Below are positions 1 to 8,156 of a DNA stretch of 13,366 nucleotides, one piece after another. How positions within the stretch are numbered: the first letter of the stretch is position 1; each line of letters begins with the position of its first letter. The notes under the pieces were generated by a model. That model saw only the letters and a program-made list of their open reading frames with translations. It had not been told where the DNA came from and did no database searches. The position numbers and the translations under genes were made by a program. Source of the DNA: Actinomycetes bacterium (GTDB lineage: Bacteria > Actinomycetota > Actinomycetes > Actinomycetales > Cellulomonadaceae); NCBI GenBank assembly GCA_023438885.1, contig JAEXPS010000067.1:1-13366 (forward strand). Direction: 5' to 3'.

Positions 1-1600
1 GCGCGGCGGACAGTGCCCCCGGGGCCGTCGCGAGGCGCTCGCCGACGAGCACCACGGCGCCGGGCTTGGCCAGCTCGGCGGCGGCGTCCGCGAGCGGGCC
101 GCCCTCGGCGATGCCGTCGAGCACCTCGGCCTCGGTGCCCGGAGCCGCGGGGAGCAGCGTCCCGTCGAGGCGCTCCAGCCCGCGGCTGGCGAACGGTGCG
201 ACGGCCAGCACGCGGCCCTTGCGCCGCAGCAGGCCCTGGCGCAGCCGGAGGAAGAGGATGCCGCCCTCCTCTTCCGGCTCCAGACCGACGAGGAGCACGG
301 CGGGCGCCGCGTCGAGGTCCGCGAACGTGACGTCGAGCGTGCGGCCGGCGACGTGGTGGGCCAGGAAGGCGGCCTCCTCGTCGGAGTGCGGCCGGGCGCG
401 GTGGTCCACGTCGTTGGTGCCCAGACCCACGCGCGCGAACTTGGCGTAGGCGTAGGAGTCCTCGAGGGTGAGCCGCCCGCCGGGCAGCACGCCCACCCCA
501 CCGTTCGCGAGCGCCGCCGTCAGGCCGGCCGCCGCGGCCTCCACCGCCTCGTGCCAGCTGGTGGTGACCAGCTCGTCGTCCTCGCGGACCTGCGGGGCGA
601 CCAGCCTCTCGCCGAACGCCTGCCAGCGGAAGGCGAACCGGTCCTTGTCGGTGACGAACTCGCTGTTGACCGCCGGGTCGTCCCCGGCCAGGCGCCGCAG
701 CACCACGCCGCGGCGGTGGTCGACGCGGATCGCGGACCCCTGCGAGTCGTGCTCGGCGATGCTCGGCGTGGACACCAGGTCGAACGGCCGCGACCGGAAC
801 CGGTACGCCGCCGACGTCAGCGCGCCGACCGGGCAGATCTGCACCGTGTTGCCGCTGAAGTAGGAGGAGAACGGGCGCCCGGAGGTGTCGAGGCTCGTCT
901 CCCCCACCGGCGCCTCGCCGGTGAAGCCGAGCACGGCGGGGTCGAAGGTGCCGATCTGCTGGCGCGCGCCGCGCATCTGCAGGTCGATGAACAGGTCGCC
1001 CGCGATCTCCTCGGAGAACCGGGTGCACCGCTGGCACAGCACGCAGCGCTCCCGGTCGAGCAGGATCTGGGTCGAGACCTTGATCGGCTTGGGGAACGTG
1101 CGCTTGCCCTCGATGAACCGGCTCTCGGGGTGGCCGTTGCTCATCGCCTGGTTCTGCAGGGGGCACTCGCCGCCCTTGTCGCACACGGGGCAGTCCAGCG
1201 GGTGGTTGATCAGCAGGAACTCGATGATCCCGTGCTGGGCCTTGTCCGCCTCGGCCGAGGTGCGCTGAGTCTTGACCTGCATCCCCGGCGTCGCCTCGAG
1301 CGTGCAGCTCGCCTGCGGCTTGGGCATCTTCGCCAGCGCGCCGTCACGGCCGGGCGCCCAGACCTCGACCAGGCACTGCCGGCACGCGCCGACGGGCGCG
1401 AGCAGCGGGTGGTCGCAGAACCGCGGGATCTGGATGCCGATCTGCTCGGCGGCGCGGATGACGAGGGTGCCCTTCGGCACGGTGGTCTCCACGCCGTCGA
1501 TGCTGAACGTCACCGTGTCCGTGGGGATCGGCGCCGGCACCGGCTCGGCCGGCGGCACCAGCCGTGCCACGCCCGACGTTCGGGGGGTCGTCACGGTCAT
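1..1600 (-). CDS. nuoG: NADH-quinone oxidoreductase subunit G (partial, C-terminus beyond left edge)
   Basis: This is the large Fe-S subunit of the complex I peripheral arm, which carries electrons from NuoF/NuoE towards NuoI and NuoB. The first 533 codons are visible; the family usually has about 800 residues, so roughly a third is missing. The ATG at 1600 overlaps the nuoF stop (TGATG). An N-terminal 2Fe-2S ferredoxin domain carries N1b ligands Cys62, Cys73, Cys76 and Cys99. The N5 site follows (His133, Cys137, Cys140, Cys146, in HPLDCPVCDKGGEC), then N4 (Cys186, Cys189, Cys192, Cys256). A molybdopterin-oxidoreductase-like domain starts near residue 275. The usual N7 motif there (C-x2-C-x3-C-x27-C) reads Ala282, Asp285, Ser289, Thr317 at exactly conserved spacing, so N7 is probably absent. 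The N1b, N5 and N4 sites are intact, so the subunit should still work. Identification is very secure. Confidence 0.97.
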   Translation of the reverse strand, partial: MTVTTPRTSGVARLVPPAEPVPAPIPTDTVTFSIDGVETTVPKGTLVIRAAEQIGIQIPRFCDHPLLAPVGACRQCLVEVWAPGRDGALAKMPKPQASCTLEATPGMQVKTQRTSAEADKAQHGIIEFLLINHPLDCPVCDKGGECPLQNQAMSNGHPESRFIEGKRTFPKPIKVSTQILLDRERCVLCQRCTRFSEEIAGDLFIDLQMRGARQQIGTFDPAVLGFTGEAPVGETSLDTSGRPFSSYFSGNTVQICPVGALTSAAYRFRSRPFDLVSTPSIAEHDSQGSAIRVDHRRGVVLRRLAGDDPAVNSEFVTDKDRFAFRWQAFGERLVAPQVREDDELVTTSWHEAVEAAAAGLTAALANGGVGVLPGGRLTLEDSYAYAKFARVGLGTNDVDHRARPHSDEEAAFLAHHVAGRTLDVTFADLDAAPAVLLVGLEPEEEGGILFLRLRQGLLRRKGRVLAVAPFASRGLERLDGTLLPAAPGTEAEVLDGIAEGGPLADAAAELAKPGAVVLVGERLATAPGALSAA

Positions 1601-2934
1601 CAGTGCACCCCCGCGAGGGCCGCGCCGCGGCGCGGTGTGTAGGCGAACAGGGAGCTCTTCTCCGGCGGGAAGAGCACGTCGGCGGCGGTGTGCATGCCGG
1701 CCTCGAACTCCTCGCGGAAGTACTGCACCGCGGAGGTGATGGGGCTCGTGGCACCGTCGCCGAGGGCGCAGAACGCCCGGCCGAGGATGTTGTCGCACAG
1801 ATCGAGCAGCAGCTCGATGTCCCCGGGAGCGCCCTTGCCCGCCTCGAGCCGCTTGAGGACCGCCACCAGCCAGAACGTGCCCTCGCGGCAGGGCGTGCAC
1901 TTGCCGCAGGACTCGTGCTTGTAGAACTCGAGCCAGCGAGTCACGGCGCGCACCACGGACACCGTCTCGTCGAAGATCTGCAGCGCGCGGGTGCCCAGCA
2001 TCGACTTGGCCGCGCCCACCGACTCGTAGTCCAGCGGCACGTCGAGGTGCTCGGCCGTCAGGATCGGGGTCGACGAGCCCCCCGGCGTCCAGAACTTCAG
2101 CTGGTGACCCTTGCGGACGCCGCCGGCCAGGTCGAGCAGCTCGCGCAGGGTGATGCCGAGCGGTGCCTCGTACTGGCCGGGGCGCTCGACGTGCCCGGAC
2201 AGGCTGAACAGGCCGTGGCCCTTGGACCGCTCGGTGCCCATCGAGGAGAACCAGCCGGCACCACCGCGCATGATCCCGGGGACCGAGGCGATGGTCTCGA
2301 CGTTGTTCACCACGGTCGGCCGCGCGTACAGACCGGCGACGGCCGGGAACGGCGGACGCAGGCGCGGCTGGCCGCGCAGGCCCTCGAGGGAGTCGAGGAG
2401 CGCCGTCTCCTCCCCGCAGATGTAGGCGCCGGCACCGGAGTGCACGGTCAGCTCGAGGTCGAACCCGGAGCCCAGGACGTTCTTGCCCAGGTACCCGGCC
2501 GCGTACGCCTCCGCCACCGCCTGCTCCAGCCGGCGGCGCACGTGCAGCACCTCGCCACGCACGTAGACGAACGCGTGGTGGCACCCGATCGCGTACGACG
2601 AGATCGCGATGCCCTCCACCAGCATGTGCGGGTTCGCCAGCAGCAGCGGCATGTCCTTGCAGGTGCCCGGCTCGGACTCGTCGGCGTTGACCACGAGGTA
2701 GCGCGGCCCGCCGTCGGGAGCGGGCAGGAAGCCCCACTTCATGCCCGCCGGGAAGCCGGCGCCGCCGCGGCCGCGCAGCCCGGAGTCCTTCACCGTCGTC
2801 ACGACGGTGGCCGGGTCGGTCGCGAGCGCCGCCCGCAGGCCGTCGTAGCCGCCGGTCGCCAGGTAGGCGTCCAAGGTCCAGGACCGGTCGGCGTCCCAGT
2901 GGGCCGACAGGACGGGCGTCAGGGTGGTCGCCAT
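1600..2934 (-). CDS. nuoF: NADH-quinone oxidoreductase subunit F (NADH/FMN-binding)
   Basis: NuoF oxidises NADH at FMN and passes electrons to the N3 4Fe-4S cluster, at the tip of the cytoplasmic arm. The protein has 444 residues, normal for the family. Seen in order: the Gly-rich NADH/FMN loop GRGGAGFP (residues 55-62), NADESEPGTCKDM (83-95), the second Gly-rich FMN signature around 167-185 containing YICGEETALL, and the N3 ligands Cys343, Cys346, Cys349 (SCGKCTPCREG) and Cys389 (FCALGD). The ATG at 2934 shares its first base context with the nuoE stop (TGATG), and a purine-rich stretch (AGGAGAAGGG) precedes it. A longer open frame upstream is only read-through of nuoE sequence in another frame. 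Complete, no missing ligands. Confidence 0.98.
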   Translation of the reverse strand: MATTLTPVLSAHWDADRSWTLDAYLATGGYDGLRAALATDPATVVTTVKDSGLRGRGGAGFPAGMKWGFLPAPDGGPRYLVVNADESEPGTCKDMPLLLANPHMLVEGIAISSYAIGCHHAFVYVRGEVLHVRRRLEQAVAEAYAAGYLGKNVLGSGFDLELTVHSGAGAYICGEETALLDSLEGLRGQPRLRPPFPAVAGLYARPTVVNNVETIASVPGIMRGGAGWFSSMGTERSKGHGLFSLSGHVERPGQYEAPLGITLRELLDLAGGVRKGHQLKFWTPGGSSTPILTAEHLDVPLDYESVGAAKSMLGTRALQIFDETVSVVRAVTRWLEFYKHESCGKCTPCREGTFWLVAVLKRLEAGKGAPGDIELLLDLCDNILGRAFCALGDGATSPITSAVQYFREEFEAGMHTAADVLFPPEKSSLFAYTPRRGAALAGVH

Positions 2935-3830
2935 CAGCTGCCCTTCTCCTGGGTGTTCGGCTTCTGCTGGGTCTCGGGGTGGCTCGCCGGCGGCTTGGCA
3001 GCCGCCGGGTCCGTGTCGCGGGGAGTGGTCACCGGGCGGTCGGCGCTCGAACCCGGGCTGCCCGTGGGCGGCGCGGCACCGGTGGAGGGCTGGGCGCCGC
3101 CCTCGCCGTGCGCGGTGAACGGCGGGGCGCTCCAGCCGTGCTCCTCGGCGACGCGCAGGCCCGCCAGGCTCGCCGGGCCGGCCGCGGGACCTTCGTCGGC
3201 CCGACCGTCCGGGAATCCGGCGAGCACGCGGCTCATCTCCTTGAAGGTCACCACGGTGTCGGCGCCCCGCGTCGGCTTCACCGGCTTGCCGGCCCGCAGG
3301 TCGTCGACCAGTGTCGTCGCGGTGTCCGGGGTCTGGTTGTCGAAGAACTCCCAGTTGACCATCACCACGGGTGCGTAGTCGCAGGCCGCGTTGCACTCGA
3401 CGCGCTCGAGCGTGACGGCGCCGTCCGGCGTGGTCTCGTCGTGCCCGATGCCGAGGTGCTCGACCAGCTCCTCCCAGATGGCGTCGCCGCCCATGATCGC
3501 GCACAGCGCGGTGGTGCAGACACCCACGGTGTACGTGCCGTTGGGGTGCCGCTTGTACTGCGTGTAGAAGGTCGCGACCGCGGACACCTCGGCCGTCGTC
3601 AGCCCGAGGGTCTCGGCCGCGAACGCGATGCCCCGCGGCGAGACGTAGCCGTCCTGCGACTGCACCAGGTGCAGCAGCGGAAGCAGGGCGGAGCGTGCCT
3701 TCGGATAGCGCGCCACGATCGCGGCGGCGTCGCCCGCGAGCCGGGCGCGCGTCGCCTCGTCGTACCCGGCCGCGTGCACCTGGCCGGGCGACCTCGTCGC
3801 CAGGCCGTCCCCCGGAACCAGCTCGGTCAT
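2934..3830 (-). CDS. nuoE: NADH-quinone oxidoreductase subunit E (24 kDa, 2Fe-2S) with long C-terminal tail
   Basis: NuoE partners NuoF and holds the N1a 2Fe-2S cluster next to FMN. The thioredoxin-like 2Fe-2S fold spans about residues 25-180, with ligands Cys105 and Cys110 (VCTTALC) and Cys146 and Cys150 (ECNAAC), the spacing of the family. The protein has 298 residues, well above the 160-180 of the bacterial core. Residues about 190-240 (TFKEMSRVLAGFPDG onward) resemble the extension I associate with actinobacterial NuoE. The last 60 or so residues are a Pro/Ala/Thr/Ser-rich, low-complexity tail, probably disordered. The ATG at 3830 overlaps the nuoD stop as TGATG, with GGAGGGG about 11 nt upstream, which fixes the start. 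It ends by TGATG overlap into nuoF. Confidence 0.97.
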   Translation of the reverse strand: MTELVPGDGLATRSPGQVHAAGYDEATRARLAGDAAAIVARYPKARSALLPLLHLVQSQDGYVSPRGIAFAAETLGLTTAEVSAVATFYTQYKRHPNGTYTVGVCTTALCAIMGGDAIWEELVEHLGIGHDETTPDGAVTLERVECNAACDYAPVVMVNWEFFDNQTPDTATTLVDDLRAGKPVKPTRGADTVVTFKEMSRVLAGFPDGRADEGPAAGPASLAGLRVAEEHGWSAPPFTAHGEGGAQPSTGAAPPTGSPGSSADRPVTTPRDTDPAAAKPPASHPETQQKPNTQEKGS

Positions 3831-5176
3831 CAGCGGTCCACCCCTCCCAGGACGGGGTCGATCGAGGCGACCGCGGCGACGACGTCGGCGAGGTTGCCGC
3901 CCTCGCACAGCATCGAGACCGCCTGCAGGTTGTTGAACGACGGGTCGCGGAAGTGCGCCCGGTACGGCCGCGTGCCGCCGTCGGAGACCAGGTGCACCCC
4001 CAGCACGCCACGCGGGTGCTCCACCTCGGTGAACGCCTGGCCCGGCGGCACCCGGAAGCCCTCGGTCACCAGCTTGAAGTGGTGGATCAGTGCCTCCATC
4101 GAGGTGCCCATGATCTCCCGGATGTGGTCGAGGCTGTTGCCCTGGCCGTCGGGACCGACGGCCAGCTGCGCCGGCCACGCGATCTTCTTGTCGGCCACCA
4201 TCACCGGAGCGCCCGGGCCCAGCTTCGTCAGCCGCTCCAGCGTCTGCTCGACGATGTGGATCGACTGCCAGCACTCCTCGAAGCGGATGACCATCCGGTC
4301 CCACGAGTCGGCGTTGGTGCCGGTGGGGACGTCGAAGTCGTACGTCTCGTAGCCGCAGTACGGGAAGGTCTTGCGCACGTCGAACGGCAGGCCGGCGCTG
4401 CGCAGCATCGGGCCGGTGATCCCCAGGGCCATGCAGCCCGCCAGGTTGAGGTGCCCGACCCCCTGGTACCGCAGCTTGAGGATCGGGTTCGCCAGCATGA
4501 GCTTCTGCAGGTCGGTGAGGAACTTCTTGACGCCGACGAGCGCCTCGCGGATCTGGTCCACCGCGCCCGGCGGCAGGTCCTGGACCACGCCGCCCGGGCG
4601 GATGTACGCGTGGTTCATCCGCAGGCCGGTGATCAGCTCGAAGATCTGGAGGATGTGCTCACGACCCTGGAACGCCAGGGTCATGATCGTCGTGGCGCCC
4701 AGCTCGTTGCCGCCGGTGCCCAGGCAGATGAAGTGGGACGCGATGCGGTTGAGCTCCATCATCATCACGCGGATGACGGAAGCCTTCTCCGGCACGTCGT
4801 CCACGATGCCGAGCAGCTTCTCCACCGTCAGGCAGTAGCCGGCCTCCTGGAACAGCGGGGCGACGTAGTCCATGCGGGTGCAGAACGTCACGCCCTGGGT
4901 CCAGGTGCGGAACTCCATGTTCTTCTCGATGCCGGTGTGCAGGTAGCCGATGCCGGCACGGGCCTCGGTCACCGTCTCGCCCTCGATCTCGAGCATCAGG
5001 CGGAGCACACCGTGGGTGGACGGGTGCTGCGGGCCCATGTTGACGACGATGCGCTCCTCGCCGAGGCGCGCTGCCTCCTCGGCGATCGCCGACCCCTCGC
5101 CCCCGGCGGCCACGAAGGTCGGCAGGCCGGCGGTCTGGTCGTCGACCACCGGGCGGGTGGCGTGGGGGGTGCTCAT
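3830..5176 (-). CDS. nuoD: NADH-quinone oxidoreductase subunit D (49 kDa, quinone site)
   Basis: NuoD forms the quinone-binding pocket with NuoB and NuoH and is related to the large subunit of [NiFe] hydrogenases. The protein has 448 residues, typical for actinobacteria. The 49-kDa signature GPQHPSTHGVLRL lies at residues 48-60; His55 is equivalent to the quinone-contacting histidine known from complex I structures, and Tyr104 in RMDY is the equivalent of the quinone-contacting tyrosine. MDYVAP and the ELNRIASH helix (141-148) are also conserved. The C-terminus ends DPVLGGVDR, matching the DPV..EVDR ending of the family. The start at 5176 overlaps the nuoC stop (TGATG) and has GGAGG about 12 nt upstream. 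It is separate from nuoC, not fused as in E. coli. Confidence 0.98.
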   Translation of the reverse strand: MSTPHATRPVVDDQTAGLPTFVAAGGEGSAIAEEAARLGEERIVVNMGPQHPSTHGVLRLMLEIEGETVTEARAGIGYLHTGIEKNMEFRTWTQGVTFCTRMDYVAPLFQEAGYCLTVEKLLGIVDDVPEKASVIRVMMMELNRIASHFICLGTGGNELGATTIMTLAFQGREHILQIFELITGLRMNHAYIRPGGVVQDLPPGAVDQIREALVGVKKFLTDLQKLMLANPILKLRYQGVGHLNLAGCMALGITGPMLRSAGLPFDVRKTFPYCGYETYDFDVPTGTNADSWDRMVIRFEECWQSIHIVEQTLERLTKLGPGAPVMVADKKIAWPAQLAVGPDGQGNSLDHIREIMGTSMEALIHHFKLVTEGFRVPPGQAFTEVEHPRGVLGVHLVSDGGTRPYRAHFRDPSFNNLQAVSMLCEGGNLADVVAAVASIDPVLGGVDR

Positions 5177-5892
5177 CAGGAGTACGACCTCCGCTGGTCC
5201 GGGGGCGGAACGGTGGCGCCCTTGTACTCCACCGGGATGCCGCCGAGCGGGTAGTCCTTGCGCTGGGGGTGGCCCGGCCAGTCGTCGGGCATCTCGATGC
5301 GGGCGAGGCCGGGGTGGCCGTCGAAGACGATCCCGAAGAAGTCCCAGGTCTCGCGCTCGTGCCAGTCGTTGGCGGGGTACACCGCGACCGTCGACGGGAT
5401 GTGCGGGTCCTCGTCGGGTGCCGAGACCTCGAGGCGGACGCGCCGCCCGTGGGTCACCGACACCAGGTGGTACACCGCGTGCAGCTGGGCGCCGACGAGG
5501 TGCGGGTAGTGCGCGCCGTTGACGCCGAGGCTCAGCTCGAACCGCAGGTCGGGGTCGTCGCGCAGCACCTGTGCCACCGCGACGAGGTGCTCACGAGCCA
5601 CGTGCAGGGTCAGCTCGCCCCGGTCGACGACGACGGATGGGACCGCGTTCGCGAAGCCCGTCCCGGACTCGTCGAGCACCTCGATCAGCACGTCGACGAT
5701 CTCGTCGAAGTAGCCGCCGTAGGGCCGCTCGCTGGGGCCGGGGAAGACGACGGGCTGCACCAGCCCGCCGTACCCGGAGGTGTCGCCGGTGCCGTGGGCG
5801 CCGAACATCCCGTGCCGCACCCCGACCACAGGAAGCTCCCGGGCGGCGGAGGGCACCGCGACCTCGGCGCCGGGCTGTGTCTCGTCGCTCAT
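5176..5892 (-). CDS. nuoC: NADH-quinone oxidoreductase subunit C (30 kDa)
   Basis: NuoC is a structural subunit of the connecting module, packing against NuoD and NuoI without cofactors. The protein has 238 residues. The 30-kDa signature HERETWDFFGIVFDGHPGL is at residues 178-196, followed by RKDYPLGG (211-218). The first 55 residues or so, including MFGAHGTGDTSGYGG (29-43), precede the core fold; I recall a similar N-terminal extension in actinobacterial NuoC proteins. The ATG at 5892 overlaps the nuoB stop by four bases (ATGA), and the downstream stop overlaps nuoD. No strong Shine-Dalgarno is visible, so initiation probably depends on translation of nuoB. Confidence 0.97.
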   Translation of the reverse strand: MSDETQPGAEVAVPSAARELPVVGVRHGMFGAHGTGDTSGYGGLVQPVVFPGPSERPYGGYFDEIVDVLIEVLDESGTGFANAVPSVVVDRGELTLHVAREHLVAVAQVLRDDPDLRFELSLGVNGAHYPHLVGAQLHAVYHLVSVTHGRRVRLEVSAPDEDPHIPSTVAVYPANDWHERETWDFFGIVFDGHPGLARIEMPDDWPGHPQRKDYPLGGIPVEYKGATVPPPDQRRSYS

Positions 5893-6443
5893 CGCAGCAG
5901 ACCCGTCATGTGGGAGGTGGGCTCGGCCGCCAGGGCCGCCTTCTCGGCAGCCGCCGCGGCTGCCCGCCGGTCGGCGCCGAGCGGGGCGTTCTGGACCTGG
6001 TCGTGCAGCGCGAGGATCGCGTGCAGAAGCATCTCCGGCCGCGGCGGGCAGCCGGGCAGGTAGATGTCCACCGGCACGATGTGGTCGACGCCCTGGACGA
6101 TCGCGTAGTTGTTGAACATGCCGCCGGAGCTGGCGCAGACGCCCATGGAGAGCACCCACTTCGGCTCGGCCATCTGGTCGTAGACCTGGCGCACGATCGG
6201 TGCCATCTTCTGGCTCACCCGGCCGGCGACGATCATCAGGTCCGCCTGGCGCGGGCTCGCGCGGAACACCTCCATGCCGATGCGGGAGATGTCGAAGCGG
6301 GGGCCGCCCGTCGCCATCATCTCGATCGCGCAGCAGGCCAGGCCGAACGTCACCGGCCACATCGACGACTTGCGGAAGTAGCCGACGAGGTTCTCGACGG
6401 TGGTCAGCAGGATCCCTGAGGGGGCGTGCTCCTCGATCCCCAT
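5889..6443 (-). CDS. nuoB: NADH-quinone oxidoreductase subunit B (N2 cluster)
   Basis: NuoB holds N2, the terminal 4Fe-4S cluster that reduces quinone. The protein has 184 residues, normal length. The N2 ligands are all present: the tandem pair Cys37-Cys38 in ACCAIEMM, Cys103 in GVCASSGG, and Cys132 in LPGCPPRPE. The ATG at 6443 is preceded by a strong ribosome binding site (AAGGAGG with a short spacer), making it the well-initiated gene at the head of the coupled nuoB-nuoG chain. There are 36 bases between it and nuoA. The C-terminal 30 residues are Ala-rich and variable, as usual. Confidence 0.98.
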   Translation of the reverse strand: MGIEEHAPSGILLTTVENLVGYFRKSSMWPVTFGLACCAIEMMATGGPRFDISRIGMEVFRASPRQADLMIVAGRVSQKMAPIVRQVYDQMAEPKWVLSMGVCASSGGMFNNYAIVQGVDHIVPVDIYLPGCPPRPEMLLHAILALHDQVQNAPLGADRRAAAAAAEKAALAAEPTSHMTGLLR

Positions 6444-6479
6444 GTCAGGCCTCCTTCCTCGTGACGGTCAGTTCCATGC

Positions 6480-6842
6480 TCAGTCCCATTCGAGCCCTCC
6501 GCGACGCCACTCGTAGACGAACGGCACCGTGATCAGGGCCAGGAACCCGAGCATCGCGATCAGCCCGAACCAGGCCAGCTCCGCGAACGTCACCGCCCAC
6601 GGGTACAGGAACACCACCTCGATGTCGAACACGATGAACGTCATCGCCACCAGGTAGTACTTGATGGGGAACCGGCCGCCGCCGATCGCGTGGGGGGTGG
6701 GCTGGATGCCGCACTCGTAGGCCTCGAGCTTGGCGCGGTTGTACCGCCGGGGGCCCAGGATCGCGGAGGCTCCGACGCCGCCGAGTGCCAGCACGCCGGC
6801 GATCCCCATCATCCACAGCAGCGGGACGTAGGGATTGCTCAT
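6480..6842 (-). CDS. nuoA: NADH-quinone oxidoreductase subunit A (membrane)
   Basis: NuoA is a small membrane subunit next to the quinone cavity. Its 120 residues have three hydrophobic segments, about 7-29, 60-81 and 87-109. The first cytoplasmic loop contains the family motif KLEAYECGIQPT (38-49) with Cys44, the residue known in other species to become exposed when complex I deactivates. The second helix carries FDIEVVFLYPWA (72-83) with acidic Asp73 and Glu75, positions implicated in proton/quinone coupling. A GAGGAGG ribosome binding site lies just upstream of the ATG at 6842. Only 31 bases separate it from the upstream reductase gene and no promoter is obvious there, so the two are probably co-transcribed. 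Confidence 0.97.
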   Translation of the reverse strand: MSNPYVPLLWMMGIAGVLALGGVGASAILGPRRYNRAKLEAYECGIQPTPHAIGGGRFPIKYYLVAMTFIVFDIEVVFLYPWAVTFAELAWFGLIAMLGFLALITVPFVYEWRRGGLEWD

Positions 6843-6873
6843 CGGGACCTCCTCGTGGGACAGCCGGACATGC

Positions 6874-8148
6874 TCATGCCGCCGGCACCATCCTCGTCAA
6901 CGCGGCGATGACGCGGTCCATCGCGTCTCCGCCGCGGGGCTCGTAGCAGTCGGCGAGCAGCTTGTGGGTGAAGCGCATGACGAGGGGTCGGGGCAGACCG
7001 TAGCGCGTGCAGACGCGCATCACCGCGGGGTGCTCGATCAGCTTCACGAAGACCCGTCCGAGCGTGTAGTACCCGCCCAGGTCGTCCTTCATCCTGGCCC
7101 CGTAGGCGGCGAACGCGCGCTCGCGGCCCGCCGCCGACCCGCGGGCGAGGCCCTGGGCAGCCGCCTCGGCCGCCAGCCGGCCCGCCGCCAGCGCATAGGC
7201 GATGCCCTCGCCGTTGAACGGGCTGACCATGCCGGCGGCGTCGCCGACGAGCATCACGCCGTTGCCGTACAGCGGTCCGCGGTTGAAGCCCATCGGCAAC
7301 GCGGCGCCGCGCACCGCGCCGTCCTGGTTCTCCGGCGTGAACTCCCACTGCGCGGGAGCGTTGGCCATCCACGTCGCGAACAGCTCGCGGTAGTCCACCT
7401 TCGTCGCCGCGCTCGTCGAGCTGACCGAGCCGAGGCCGACGTTCACGGTGCCGTCGCCCAGCGGGAAGATCCAGCCGTAGCCCGGCATGAGGTTGCTGGC
7501 GCCCGACTCGCCGTCCCAGAGCTCGAGGTAGGAGGTCATCCACTCGTCGTCGTGCAGCGGTGAGCGGAAGTAGGTGCGCACCGCCACGCCCATCGGCCGG
7601 TCGGGACGAGGCGCGCGGCCGAGGGCCGTCGCGAGCCGGGAGGAGACACCGTCCGCGGCGACGACGAGCGGAGCGCGGAAGGTGACCACCTCGCCGGCCT
7701 CGCCCTTGGCGGTGACGCCGACGACGCGGCCGGTGCGCTCGTCGACCAGGGGACCCGTGACCGCCGTGCCGTCGAGCACCTTGGCGCCGGCGGCGCGAGC
7801 GTGCTCGACGAGCAGGTGGTCCAGGCCCGTGCGGCGGCGGGCCAGGCCGTACGAGGGGTACGACGACATCTCGGGCCAGGGCAGCTCGACGGTGTGGCCG
7901 CCCCCGTGGACGCGCAGTCCGCGGTTGCGGATCCAGCCGTCCTCAGCGCGCAGGGGCACGCCCATGCGCACCAGCTCGGCGACCGCGCGGGGGGTCAGGC
8001 CGTCGCCGCACACCTTGTCGCGCGGGAAGGTGGCCTTGTCCAGGAGGAGGACGTTCAGCCCTGCCGACGCCGCCCAGTAGGCCGTGGCGGCGCCGCCGGG
8101 ACCAGCGCCGACGACGACGACATCCGCGTCATCGAAGCCTGCTGTCAC
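6874..8148 (-). CDS. Geranylgeranyl reductase family FAD protein, probable menaquinone reductase (MenJ-type)
   Basis: This flavoprotein belongs to the geranylgeranyl reductase family. Next to menG and nuo, its likely job is to saturate one or more isoprene units of the menaquinone tail, as MenJ does in mycobacteria; an archaeal-type lipid substrate is the less likely alternative. From the GTG at 8148 it has 424 residues. The FAD Rossmann motif GAGPGG is at 14-19 after DADVVVV. KVCGDGLTPRAV (45-56) is the family signature around the conserved Cys. WIFPLGDG lies near 226-233, and the second FAD motif GDAAG...P...GEG at 302-315. The GTG start has GAGGA eight bases upstream. An ATG at 8163 (429 residues) is in frame but its leader lacks a purine tract and is occupied by a Crp-like palindrome. 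A GTG at 8205 is still further out. Confidence 0.88.
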   Translation of the reverse strand: MTAGFDDADVVVVGAGPGGAATAYWAASAGLNVLLLDKATFPRDKVCGDGLTPRAVAELVRMGVPLRAEDGWIRNRGLRVHGGGHTVELPWPEMSSYPSYGLARRRTGLDHLLVEHARAAGAKVLDGTAVTGPLVDERTGRVVGVTAKGEAGEVVTFRAPLVVAADGVSSRLATALGRAPRPDRPMGVAVRTYFRSPLHDDEWMTSYLELWDGESGASNLMPGYGWIFPLGDGTVNVGLGSVSSTSAATKVDYRELFATWMANAPAQWEFTPENQDGAVRGAALPMGFNRGPLYGNGVMLVGDAAGMVSPFNGEGIAYALAAGRLAAEAAAQGLARGSAAGRERAFAAYGARMKDDLGGYYTLGRVFVKLIEHPAVMRVCTRYGLPRPLVMRFTHKLLADCYEPRGGDAMDRVIAALTRMVPAA

Positions 8149-8156
8149 TGCGCCGA

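Noticed and set aside
353..5254. Several plus-strand open frames of 400-600 codons running opposite the nuo genes
   Set aside because: They are antisense to unmistakable nuo genes, rich in Arg, Ala, Gly and His, and lack recognisable domains. Long open antisense frames are expected when third codon positions are almost all G or C.
6445..6816. A 123-codon minus-strand frame overlapping nuoA and reaching nuoB, and a mini-frame MELTVTRKEA in the gap
   Set aside because: It is a shifted reading of nuoA with Arg-rich composition; the short tail in the gap coincides with the nuoB ribosome binding site and is too short to support.
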